NCBI GenBank assembly: GCA_042862465.1
Contig: JASTVH010000005.1
Span: 248,001-312,000, forward strand
Origin: JASTVH01 sp042862465
GTDB taxonomy: Bacteria; Pseudomonadota; Gammaproteobacteria; Pseudomonadales; Oleiphilaceae
Length of the DNA: 64,000 nt
Direction: 5' to 3'
This document shows positions 26,357 through 34,616 of this stretch, one piece after another. Positions within the stretch are counted from its first letter, which is position 1; every line of letters begins with the position of its first letter. Below the pieces are notes generated by a model. That model had not been told where the DNA came from. It worked only from the letters and a program-made list of their open reading frames with translations, and did no database searches. A program made the translations under genes and the position numbers.

Positions 26357-26428
26357 GCGATTCAGTTGTATCGAGACTAGTGTCCATTTGGGGCACTCAG
26401 GTACTCAGTGGTTTAGCAAGGAGCTGGC

Positions 26429-27841
26429 GTGGCGCACGTCCGTGTCTTCAGGCATTACATCCATCTCCCGTTCGCCATTCTTGGCTTGCTGGATTTTCTT
26501 TCACTCGTCAGCACATTTTACGTAGCGACCTTCTTCAGGTTCTTTGGCGACGTCGACCTTTTACTCGATTCCTGGACCTACGTCCTTCCTTCAGCCATCG
26601 TTTTCGGGTTGACCAACCTCATCGTCATGTTGGCCCTGGGTGTACATCAGGCCCATGTCGAAGAAGGGCTCTCAGGGCTGATGCTGCGGACGATCATGGC
26701 TCTTATATTGAGTCTTCCCCTTTCCACCATGGCCTATCTCGCCTTTCCAGACTGGCTCTGGTATATGAGTGGGGATGGAGTGTTAGCCTCGGCATCGGTC
26801 TTTGGCTTCTTCCTGCTCGGTATCTTGCGCTCTATATTTTTCGCCCTGGTCGGGGACGATGCCTTTAAACGGCGTGTATTGGTGCTGGGAGCCGGATTCA
26901 GAGCCAATCAGCTGTTCGATGATCTGCGCTCTCCGCTGAATCGAAAAGGCTTCACGCTGCTCGGCTTTGTTCCCAATCAGGAGAGCAAGGTCGAAGTCCC
27001 GGCAAAGAGCGTTCTAAATATCACGGGTAGCCTGCATGATTACGCAGTAAAACACGCCGTTGACGAAATCGTCGTCGCCGTGGATGACCGTCGCGCAGGT
27101 CTGCCGTTGGAAGATCTGGTCGAATGCAAGATGGAAGGGGTCTACGTTCTGGACGGGGCCAATTTTTACGAGCGCGAATCACGCAAAGTCGCGCTGGAGA
27201 TGATCACCCCAAGCTGGTTGGTGTTTTCCGACGGTTTCAATCTGTCCTCCGTCTCCGGGTTTGGCAAGCGCGCCATGGATTTGGTGGCCAGTCTCGCTCT
27301 GCTGGCGGTAGCCAGTCCTTTCATGCTGCTGACCACCCTGGCCATCAAACTGGAAGACGGCTGGCGGGCACCGATTCTCTATAGTCAGGAGCGGGTTGGG
27401 CTCAATGGCAAGTCTTTCTACGTCCACAAATTCCGTTCCATGCGACCTGATGCGGAAAAGGGCGGGGCCGTTTGGGCCAAGAAACATGATGATCGGGTAA
27501 CCAAGGTCGGTGCTTTCATCCGGAAAGTGCGGATTGATGAGTTGCCCCAGATCTTCAACGTGATCAAGGGTGAGATGGCGTTCGTGGGCCCACGTCCTGA
27601 GCGGCCGGTTTTTGTAGAACAGCTGGCTGAAAAGATCCCGTACTATAACGAAAGGCACCGCGTGAAGCCCGGCATTACGGGATGGGCGCAGTTGTGCTTT
27701 GCATATGCGGAAAGTGAAGAGGACAGCCGGGAGAAGCTGCGTTACGACCTGTACTACATAAAGAACCAGAGTCTGCTGCTGGACTTGCTGATCATTTTGC
27801 AGACCGTGGAAGTGGTGCTTTTCAAAAAAGGTGCCCATTAA
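26429..27841 (+). CDS. XrtA-system initiating sugar transferase (TIGR03013 type)
   Basis: A 470-residue polyprenyl-phosphate sugar-1-phosphate transferase that starts the repeat unit on the lipid carrier. Four to five TM helices (about 15-140) are followed by a CoA-binding-like Rossmann domain (VLVLGAGFRANQLFDDL). A further TM helix (AMDLVASLALLAVASPFML) leads into the bacterial sugar-transferase domain with SQERVGLNGKSFYVHKFRSM, RIDELPQIFNVIKGEMAFVG, and PGITGWAQ. The start is GTG with AAGGAG six bases before it. It heads the core operon of exosortase A loci. Confidence 0.93.
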   Translation: MAHVRVFRHYIHLPFAILGLLDFLSLVSTFYVATFFRFFGDVDLLLDSWTYVLPSAIVFGLTNLIVMLALGVHQAHVEEGLSGLMLRTIMALILSLPLSTMAYLAFPDWLWYMSGDGVLASASVFGFFLLGILRSIFFALVGDDAFKRRVLVLGAGFRANQLFDDLRSPLNRKGFTLLGFVPNQESKVEVPAKSVLNITGSLHDYAVKHAVDEIVVAVDDRRAGLPLEDLVECKMEGVYVLDGANFYERESRKVALEMITPSWLVFSDGFNLSSVSGFGKRAMDLVASLALLAVASPFMLLTTLAIKLEDGWRAPILYSQERVGLNGKSFYVHKFRSMRPDAEKGGAVWAKKHDDRVTKVGAFIRKVRIDELPQIFNVIKGEMAFVGPRPERPVFVEQLAEKIPYYNERHRVKPGITGWAQLCFAYAESEEDSREKLRYDLYYIKNQSLLLDLLIILQTVEVVLFKKGAH

Positions 27842-27977
27842 AATCGTTTAAGGACTTGTGATCTGAGCTTCCAACAACGTTAGTATGGGAGCGGAAAGCA
27901 AGGTTGCTACCAAAACAGGCGCGGGAGCAGGGCTCCCGACCGCGATAAAATCGAAAAACGGCATGGGGAATGCTTTC

Positions 27978-28607
27978 ATGGCACGGATGATTGTAGGCTT
28001 CGTTTTATCCACTTTTGTTTTGCTGGCAGGGTGCGCAGGCCCGCAGTATTCCAATGTGGACAAAATACAGGCGGCGCTGGAAAGTTCCGGAACCGGTGTG
28101 GATCAATACATCATCGGGCCAACCGATACACTGTCCGTTTCCGTCTGGCGTAACCCGGACCTGAGTATGTCCGTTCCAGTACGTCCGGATGGCAAGATTT
28201 CCGTACCGCTGGTTGGAGATGTTCAAGCCAGTGGCAAGACGCCTGAGCAGCTTGCCGACGATATCACCGCGTCCCTCGCAAAATACATCCGCGAGCCGGA
28301 AGTCAGCATCATTGTTACCAACATGGGCAGTCACGAGTTTACCCACCGCGTTCGTGTAACCGGGGCTGTCTCACAGCAAATCTCCGTTCCCTACCGTAAG
28401 GGCATGACCGTCCTGGACATGGTCCTCAGCGCGGGTGGTCCAACACCTTTCGCCAGCCTGAATGACAGTGTCCTCTACCGTCATTTCAAAGGCGAGGTGG
28501 TAGCCATCCCGATCAAGCTTGAGGATATCCTGAAAGAGGGCCGTATTCGCACCAACTATGCCCTTCAGCCCGGGGATATCATTACGATTCCGGAAAGAAT
28601 GCTCTGA
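27978..28607 (+). CDS. XrtA-system polysaccharide export lipoprotein (Wza-like)
   Basis: A 209-residue outer-membrane export protein of the TIGR03027 type. The signal peptide ends in a lipobox (VLLAGC), so it is lipid-anchored. The export domain begins YIIGPTDTLSVSVWRNPDLS and continues with PVRPDGKISVPLVGDV. A SLBB domain carries VRVTGAVSQQISVPYRKGMT, and it ends LQPGDIITIPERML. I chose the ATG at 27978 for its GGGGA ribosome site; ATGs upstream lack one. It is much shorter than Wza, as usual in XrtA loci. Confidence 0.93.
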   Translation: MARMIVGFVLSTFVLLAGCAGPQYSNVDKIQAALESSGTGVDQYIIGPTDTLSVSVWRNPDLSMSVPVRPDGKISVPLVGDVQASGKTPEQLADDITASLAKYIREPEVSIIVTNMGSHEFTHRVRVTGAVSQQISVPYRKGMTVLDMVLSAGGPTPFASLNDSVLYRHFKGEVVAIPIKLEDILKEGRIRTNYALQPGDIITIPERML

Positions 28608-28672
28608 GTCTAAGGCGCTCTTTGCGAAATCGAGTACGAGCTTTTTTGTCCAGTATCGGCAGGTAATTATCT

Positions 28673-30199
28673 ATGGCATTGCCCCTATCCCAGCTTCCTG
28701 GAGAGACCATAAAGGAAGTCAAAAAACATCGCTGGCTTGCCCTGGGGCTTTTCGCCCTGGTGAGCGCAGCGGTATTGCTTGCTGGGTTCGTTTATCCGTA
28801 CAAGTACCAGTCCGAAGTGATGATCTTCGTGGACGACTCCAATATTGTGGGCCCGCTCATGGAAGGGGCCGCCGAACAGACCAAGATCAGTGATAAAGCG
28901 TCTGCGGCCAAGGAGTTGCTTTGGACCCGGGATATTGTGGAAAAAATAGCGACTTCCACAAAAATCTACGGTCCTGACGCCAAGACACTTTCGGCAGATA
29001 AACTGCAAAAACGCGTGGCAGCAATCCGAAGCGGCATCACAGTGGTTCCGCGCGGAGAAACATACTTTGCCATTCGTTATAACGGCTATCAGGCCGGTCG
29101 TACCTATCTGATAGCACAGCGACTTGGCCAGCTTTTCATAGAGCGGTCGAATGAGCAGAAGCGAAGCGAAAGCCGAGGCGCTTTTGAATTCATTGACCAG
29201 CAGGTCAAGGCTTATGAGGCGGAGCTGACTCAAGCCGAAAAGCGATTGAAGGAATTTAAATCAAAGCATACCGAAGGAACCGAGGAAGAAACCAACAGCA
29301 AGTTGGCATCTTTACGCGGAAAAATTGAGTTGGCACAGCTGGAGTTGCAGGAAGCTATTGCCAGCCGTGATTCACTGCAGAAGCAGTTAAACAACGTCAG
29401 TCGTAACATTAGCGTAGAAGCGGCACAGGATCGTTATGCGCAGCGTATCGATAAACTACAGACAGAACTCGATAACCTGCGGCTTCGCTATCACGACACC
29501 TATCCCGATATCGTCAGCCTTGAGGAACAGATAAAAGAGCTTAAAAAACAACGCCGCCAGGCCGTTGCTGAGGGCACGCTAAATAACAGCGCGCCGAGCT
29601 CTGACGGGACAGTTAACCCGCTTTATCAGGAACTCAAGGCGGCCTTGGTCAAAGCCAATGCTGACATCGAGCGCATCCAGACCAGGATCAAGAACCTCAA
29701 CCAACTCCTGGCGGGTGAAGAGCAAAGGATGCAGAAAGTGCAGGCCAACAAGGCGACATTGGCTCAATTGACTCGGGATATGGAAGTCAACAAGTCCATA
29801 TACGACGACTTGCTTAGGCGCCGCGAAAAGGCGCGTCTTTCCATGCACCTCGACGTCGAAGGGCAGGGCGCCAATTATCAAATTCAGGAACCCGCCCAGT
29901 ATCCAACAGGACCTGAAGGTGTTCAGTTCAAGATGTTCGCTGCCGCCGGCTTGCTGCTGGGGCTGGTAGCACCATTTGGAACCGCAGCAGGTCTATTGCA
30001 GGTTGATCCTCGAGTACGCAGTATCAACGCGCTGGAAGAGGATCTGGGAATTCCAGTGTTAGGTCGGATTCCAGACGTATCCACGCCTTTTGAAGACCGG
30101 GTGAGGAAACGTAGCTATGTGGGAATCGGCCTACTAGCTGCGCTCGTGGCCATCGCCTACATTGCTATTGCCATAATGCGGGCCTTGGATGTTATTTAA
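28673..30199 (+). CDS. XrtA-system chain-length determinant protein (Wzz/Wzc-N-like)
   Basis: A 508-residue inner-membrane protein of the TIGR03007 type that sets polysaccharide length. TM1 lies at about 24-44 (WLALGLFALVSAAVLLAGFV). A long periplasmic coiled coil covers about 165-400, and TM2 and a final TM flank a short cytoplasmic tail (AAGLLLGLVAPFGTAAGL and LLAALVAIAYIAIAIM). The stop overlaps the next start by one base (TAATG). It normally works with the tyrosine autokinase encoded next. Confidence 0.92.
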   Translation: MALPLSQLPGETIKEVKKHRWLALGLFALVSAAVLLAGFVYPYKYQSEVMIFVDDSNIVGPLMEGAAEQTKISDKASAAKELLWTRDIVEKIATSTKIYGPDAKTLSADKLQKRVAAIRSGITVVPRGETYFAIRYNGYQAGRTYLIAQRLGQLFIERSNEQKRSESRGAFEFIDQQVKAYEAELTQAEKRLKEFKSKHTEGTEEETNSKLASLRGKIELAQLELQEAIASRDSLQKQLNNVSRNISVEAAQDRYAQRIDKLQTELDNLRLRYHDTYPDIVSLEEQIKELKKQRRQAVAEGTLNNSAPSSDGTVNPLYQELKAALVKANADIERIQTRIKNLNQLLAGEEQRMQKVQANKATLAQLTRDMEVNKSIYDDLLRRREKARLSMHLDVEGQGANYQIQEPAQYPTGPEGVQFKMFAAAGLLLGLVAPFGTAAGLLQVDPRVRSINALEEDLGIPVLGRIPDVSTPFEDRVRKRSYVGIGLLAALVAIAYIAIAIMRALDVI

Positions 30200-31056
30200 T
30201 GGCTGATTTTCGTCAAACTATGAATGATAAGACCGAGCACGATGATAACGCGTCCAACGACGACGAAAAGCGGAACGATCCCCAAACGCCTGCTCGCAGG
30301 GAAGAGGACGAGGAGTCGCGACTGCTCGTCCCCAGCTCTCTCGAGACTGGCTACGGGTCAGTCGATCGCTACGTCATCAGTAAACAGATCTCCAAGATGC
30401 AGGAGCCGCGGCGGCTCACTCCGGACGATCTGGAAGAGCGTCGAATTATCTATCCAGACTCGCCCAACCGGGCGGTGGTCAATCGTTTCCGGGATCTGCG
30501 GACGCGATTGCTGGAGATCAGTGGCGGCAATAACTTTACCCTGGTTGTAACGGGCGCTACGCCGGGTGCCGGTGCATCGTTCATGGCACTTAATCTTGCC
30601 GCGGCCTTTTCATTCGACCAGGCCAAAACATCACTCCTGGTGGACTGCAATCTGCGTGAACCGGTATTGCACAGCATGCTGGATATTCTGCCGGATGAAG
30701 GCCTCACGGATTTTCTCGATGACCCGGATTTCGACATTGCCCGGATCATCTATCCAACCGGGATCCCCCGTCTGCGGCTGATCCCGGCTGGTAGCCGTCG
30801 GGAATCGCCCTCGGAATTCTTTACATCTTTCCGGATGAAACAGTTCCTTCAGGCTATCCGACGTCGCTATCCAGACCGATTCATCATTCTGGATACGGCA
30901 AGCATCGACGAATCACCAGACGCGCGTATCCTCACCGAACTTTGTGATTACTCCATGTTGGTCGTTCCACATGGGCGGGTCTCGGCAGATCAGGTACAGC
31001 GGGCAACAGAAGCGTTGCACAGTGACAAATTCGTGGGAGCGGTGCTGAATGGCTAG
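30199..31056 (+). CDS. XrtA-associated tyrosine-autokinase homologue with altered P-loop
   Basis: A 285-residue protein in the slot of the XrtA tyrosine autokinase (TIGR03018). Residues 1-110 are charged; the nucleotide fold begins FTLVVTGATPGAGASFMALN. The Walker A lysine of PGxGK(S/T) is Ala126 (codon GCA). Walker A' reads LLVDCNLREP and Walker B FIILDTASID. The C-terminus ends VLNG with no tyrosine cluster. Known BY-kinases need the lysine and the Tyr tail, so I infer an inactive or purely structural partner of the chain-length protein. It overlaps neighbours on both sides. Confidence 0.85.
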   Translation: MADFRQTMNDKTEHDDNASNDDEKRNDPQTPARREEDEESRLLVPSSLETGYGSVDRYVISKQISKMQEPRRLTPDDLEERRIIYPDSPNRAVVNRFRDLRTRLLEISGGNNFTLVVTGATPGAGASFMALNLAAAFSFDQAKTSLLVDCNLREPVLHSMLDILPDEGLTDFLDDPDFDIARIIYPTGIPRLRLIPAGSRRESPSEFFTSFRMKQFLQAIRRRYPDRFIILDTASIDESPDARILTELCDYSMLVVPHGRVSADQVQRATEALHSDKFVGAVLNG

Positions 31057-32380
31057 GATGTTCGGGCAGGGAAGCACAACCATCCAACATTGCCGCAGTG
31101 CCCTGGCCCGACGAACCAGCGCGGCCGCCGTAATGGGTATGCTTTCTGGCGTTACCGTGCTGTACGGTGAGGCGGCATTCGCTGAGCCGGTTCAAGTCGA
31201 CACCGGGGTGTCCGCACTATACTCAGATAATATGGATCGTAGGGAAAATAACCCGGAGTCGGACATTCGCTACCGGCCTTTTGTCGCGATCAACCATATC
31301 ACTGACCCCGGGACCTGCGAGTCACGTTTGGCCAGTGAAGTGGCCTATCTCTTCTATGAGAACAACACCAGTGATGACCAATCCGAAATTAGCCTCGGTT
31401 GGGACGGGGATTGCGAGATTGGCTCATATTTGAGCTGGATGGCTCATGACTCCATTCGTCAGGTAGTATCTGACAATCGGGCAGTCGATACGCCGAATAA
31501 CCGTGAACGCCGCAACGTTTTCGAAACTGGTCCTCGCTTGGAAGTCCCTTTGGGTCGTACAACCAGTTTTTTTTCCAGCGTGAAATGGCAGAAAACCAGT
31601 TTCCAGGACACCGAAGAGGATGACAGCGAACGCTGGATCGGGAATGCGGGTTTAAGCCGCCAGTTCTCTCCTTACATGACCGGCTCACTCCAGTATTCGC
31701 TAACTGATGCCGAGTTCGAAAATGGTGATACGCTCACGCAGAAAACCACATCGGTCGGGCTGGAGCGGCAGTTCAATAAGAATCGGGTTTCAGGCCAAGT
31801 CGGCTACAGTCAGCTTGAGAGCGAAACGGCTACTTCCACCAACGATTACGACGCGGTCACCTGGGACCTTTCAGCCTCTCGTCAGCTTGATGCGGCCCGG
31901 AGCGCCCGTCTTTCGGTTTCCCGTCAACTTACCGACACCTCGACCGATATCGACATCCAGCTTGGTGGTATCGATTTTACGCTAACAGATACTCAGGCTT
32001 TGGAAATCACGGTATTTCGATTGGACTATGAGGAAGCCTTCCAATCCGGTTTGTCAGCAAACCTCTTCACAACCTACACGTCTTCTGACTATGTCGAAAC
32101 CGAACGAAAAGAGACGAGTTGGCAAACCGGCTTGAATCTCGCTCAGCAAGTTTCATCGCTTGTGACCTTCCAGGGGGCGCTTTCATACGAGCGTGAAAGG
32201 TTTGAACCTGAAGGCTTGAACTCAAACCTCTATCAGGCGTCTATTGGCATTGACTATCAGCGGACTCAAGATCTTCGTTTAGGAGCGTCGGTGGGTCACA
32301 ATCTTCGTGATGCGGATGCGCAGCTCATAGACTACCGGGAAAACTGGGTGAAGGTCTCGCTGAGCTACAACCTGCGGTAA
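31049..32380 (+). CDS. XrtA-system outer-membrane beta-barrel protein (TIGR03016 type)
   Basis: A 443-residue exported protein. The signal peptide is long, with its hydrophobic part at AAVMGMLSGVTVLYGEAAFA. The mature part consists of repeated amphipathic strands and ends VKVSLSYNLR, the aromatic-terminated last strand of outer-membrane proteins. Proteins of this type are thought to form the outer-membrane part of the exopolysaccharide machine. It starts eight bases inside the previous gene. In many XrtA loci an ExeA-like ATPase gene follows; here the deacetylase follows directly. Confidence 0.88.
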   Translation: MARMFGQGSTTIQHCRSALARRTSAAAVMGMLSGVTVLYGEAAFAEPVQVDTGVSALYSDNMDRRENNPESDIRYRPFVAINHITDPGTCESRLASEVAYLFYENNTSDDQSEISLGWDGDCEIGSYLSWMAHDSIRQVVSDNRAVDTPNNRERRNVFETGPRLEVPLGRTTSFFSSVKWQKTSFQDTEEDDSERWIGNAGLSRQFSPYMTGSLQYSLTDAEFENGDTLTQKTTSVGLERQFNKNRVSGQVGYSQLESETATSTNDYDAVTWDLSASRQLDAARSARLSVSRQLTDTSTDIDIQLGGIDFTLTDTQALEITVFRLDYEEAFQSGLSANLFTTYTSSDYVETERKETSWQTGLNLAQQVSSLVTFQGALSYERERFEPEGLNSNLYQASIGIDYQRTQDLRLGASVGHNLRDADAQLIDYRENWVKVSLSYNLR

Positions 32381-32383
32381 ATA

Positions 32384-33277
32384 ATGGATGTAACCATGGA
32401 CGCCCCGAATCGTACCATCAATGCGCTAACAATCGACGTTGAAGACTATTTCCATGTAGCCGCTCTTTCAGAAGCGATAAGCCAAAGAGAGTGGAGCCAG
32501 ATGGAGTACCGCGCTGATGCCAACACAGAGCGGTTGCTCGAGTTATTTGAGACGTTTGGTGTGAAGGCGACTTTCTTTGTGTTGGGGTGGGTGGCTGAAA
32601 AATCACCACAGCTTGTCAAAAAAATTGCCAACGCGGGCCATGAAGTCGCCAGCCACGGTTATAGCCACCAACTGGTATACAACCAGACTCCAGAAGTTTT
32701 CCGAGAGGAAACGATAAAGTCGAAAAAGCTGATTGAGGACCATTCAGGGCAGCCTGTTTTAGGTTATCGTGCTGCCAGTTATTCGATAACAGGTTCCTCT
32801 CGTTGGGCATTAGATATACTGGCCGAAGCGGGATTTGAGTGGGACTCCTCGATTTTCCCCGTTCACCATGATCGGTATGGGATGCCTGGCACGCCACGTT
32901 GGCCGTATCAGCTTACAACGGACAAAGGTCATGAGCTGGTAGAGTTTCCGTTGAGCACGATCAAGCTGTCGGGCTTCACCTTGCCAATTTCAGGTGGTGG
33001 TTATTTCAGGCTATTTCCTTACTGGTTTACCAAGTGGGGTTTGAAAACGATTAATAAACAAAAAAGGCCGTTCATTTTTTATCTTCATCCTTGGGAAATA
33101 GATCCTAAACAGCCAAGATTTAATGTCAGCGCACTATCTAAATTTCGTCATTATAATAATTTGGCCAAATGTGAAGGACGGTTGCTTCGATTACTGATTG
33201 ACTTTGAGTTTTCTACTGTTTCGAATGTCCTGGCAGAAATGGGACTGTACGATTCTCAATCAGTAGCAGCCATTTAA
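32384..33277 (+). CDS. XrtA-system polysaccharide deacetylase (DUF3473 type)
   Basis: A 297-residue NodB-fold deacetylase with the C-terminal DUF3473 extension. The metal-binding aspartates are in LTIDVEDYFHV, the His pair in NAGHEVASHGYSH, and the RAASYSI and FYLHPWEIDP motifs follow. No signal peptide is seen, as usual for this subgroup, so it may act in the cytoplasm or at the membrane. It would remove N-acetyl groups from the repeat unit. A second in-frame ATG lies four codons in; I keep the first. Confidence 0.93.
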   Translation: MDVTMDAPNRTINALTIDVEDYFHVAALSEAISQREWSQMEYRADANTERLLELFETFGVKATFFVLGWVAEKSPQLVKKIANAGHEVASHGYSHQLVYNQTPEVFREETIKSKKLIEDHSGQPVLGYRAASYSITGSSRWALDILAEAGFEWDSSIFPVHHDRYGMPGTPRWPYQLTTDKGHELVEFPLSTIKLSGFTLPISGGGYFRLFPYWFTKWGLKTINKQKRPFIFYLHPWEIDPKQPRFNVSALSKFRHYNNLAKCEGRLLRLLIDFEFSTVSNVLAEMGLYDSQSVAAI

Positions 33278-33288
33278 GGGTTCAGGAT

Positions 33289-34599
33289 GTGCTGTACGGT
33301 CCTCAAAATATGACTAAAGCCGATGACATTAAAAAAGAAGTTGAGCAGCTTAAAGAAAGGAAAGGGCAGCTTTCGCGTGAAATAGGGGCTTTGAAGTCAC
33401 AAGGGACTCATCTCGATAGCCTTATAAAGGAAATGACGGACATATCTGCTCAGTTAAAAAGAGCAAACAAGGCCCTTAAAAAAGAGCTCAACAAACAAGA
33501 CAGTTCAAAAGATGTCAGCTACGACCTGACTACGGTTAAGTTTCCTTTTCCTGAGCGTAAGGCTGCAAGGGTGTTGGGGGACGCTCGTAGCGCAGAATTA
33601 AGGGAACAATCTAACCGTTTTGTCGATGCGCACCCTTTGTCCGCTCCCTATCACAGAATGGATGTAAGGGACTTCATTGAAGAGACCTATGGTCATACCA
33701 CCAACTACCTGTGTGCGGTTGACGAAACGGGTGGCGTGATAGGGGTGCTCCCTCTCGTTCAGCTAAAAAGCCGGCTTTTCGGAAACTTTATCGTGTCAGT
33801 TCCATACTTTAACTATGGAGGCGTTTTAGCAAACAACCATCACACCGCTTCGCTTCTTGTTGAAGAAGCAGTCAAGTGGGCCAGGGAGCTTCAAGTCAGC
33901 CACATGGAAATGCGGCCGATCAAAGACAGTGGACTGCAATGGCCGCAACGGACGGATAAGTGCACTTTCTGGTTAAAGTTACCCCCTGAAACAGATGCGT
34001 TATGGCGGTCTTTCAAACCTAAAGTCAGGGCGCAAATAAGGCGGCCTGCAAGCTTGAAGCCGGAAGTTGTCTTTGGAAAAAAGGAGTTGTTACCGGAGTT
34101 CTATAGGGTCTTCAGCGCGAACATGCGTGATTTGGGAACCCCGGTTTACAGTAAGCGGTTTTTTGCAAAACTGCTGGACCATTTCACGGACACGACACTG
34201 GTCGTTGTAAGGCTTGAAGGCAAAGCGGTTGGTTGTGCCTTTTTGTGGGGTGGTGATAGGCGCCTGGAGATTCCCTGGGCATCGACGCTTAAGAGCACGA
34301 ACAAGCTTGGCATCAATATGTACATGTATTGGCGGATACTGCAACATGCCATAGAGAAAGGCTTTGACTGTTTCGATTTTGGGCGATGCACAATAGACAG
34401 CGGAACTTATAAGTTCAAGAAACAATGGGGCGCTGAGCCTGTGCAGTTGCATTGGGACTATTGGCTCGCTGAAGGTCAGGAAATGCCGAAACTGAATCCC
34501 GATAATCCAAAGTATCGAATGCTTATAAACATTTGGCAAAGGCTTCCTGTATGGGTAACCCAGTGGCTGGGGCCGCCCGTCGTGAAGTATTTGCCTTAG
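33289..34599 (+). CDS. FemAB-like XrtA-system protein with N-terminal coiled coil
   Basis: A 436-residue GNAT-fold protein of the TIGR03019/FemAB type. Residues 8-70 form a coiled coil (VEQLKERKGQLSREIGALKS, continuing to KALKKELN) that resembles the tRNA-binding arm of seryl-tRNA synthetase. The FemAB part carries FNYGGVLANN, KVRAQIRRPASLKPEV, GCAFLWGGDRR and CFDFGRCTIDSGTYKFKKQWG. Family members transfer amino acids from aminoacyl-tRNA; here the acceptor may be the polysaccharide. The GTG start is chosen for the upstream GGG; ATG at 33310 (MTKADD) is an alternative. Confidence 0.88.
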   Translation: MLYGPQNMTKADDIKKEVEQLKERKGQLSREIGALKSQGTHLDSLIKEMTDISAQLKRANKALKKELNKQDSSKDVSYDLTTVKFPFPERKAARVLGDARSAELREQSNRFVDAHPLSAPYHRMDVRDFIEETYGHTTNYLCAVDETGGVIGVLPLVQLKSRLFGNFIVSVPYFNYGGVLANNHHTASLLVEEAVKWARELQVSHMEMRPIKDSGLQWPQRTDKCTFWLKLPPETDALWRSFKPKVRAQIRRPASLKPEVVFGKKELLPEFYRVFSANMRDLGTPVYSKRFFAKLLDHFTDTTLVVVRLEGKAVGCAFLWGGDRRLEIPWASTLKSTNKLGINMYMYWRILQHAIEKGFDCFDFGRCTIDSGTYKFKKQWGAEPVQLHWDYWLAEGQEMPKLNPDNPKYRMLINIWQRLPVWVTQWLGPPVVKYLP

Positions 34600-34616
34600 C
34601 CGTCTAGGTATCGTTC

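Noticed and set aside
26429..26429. JUMPstart/ops element in the operon leader
   Set aside because: No GGCGGTAG-type sequence was found between the promoter and the first gene.
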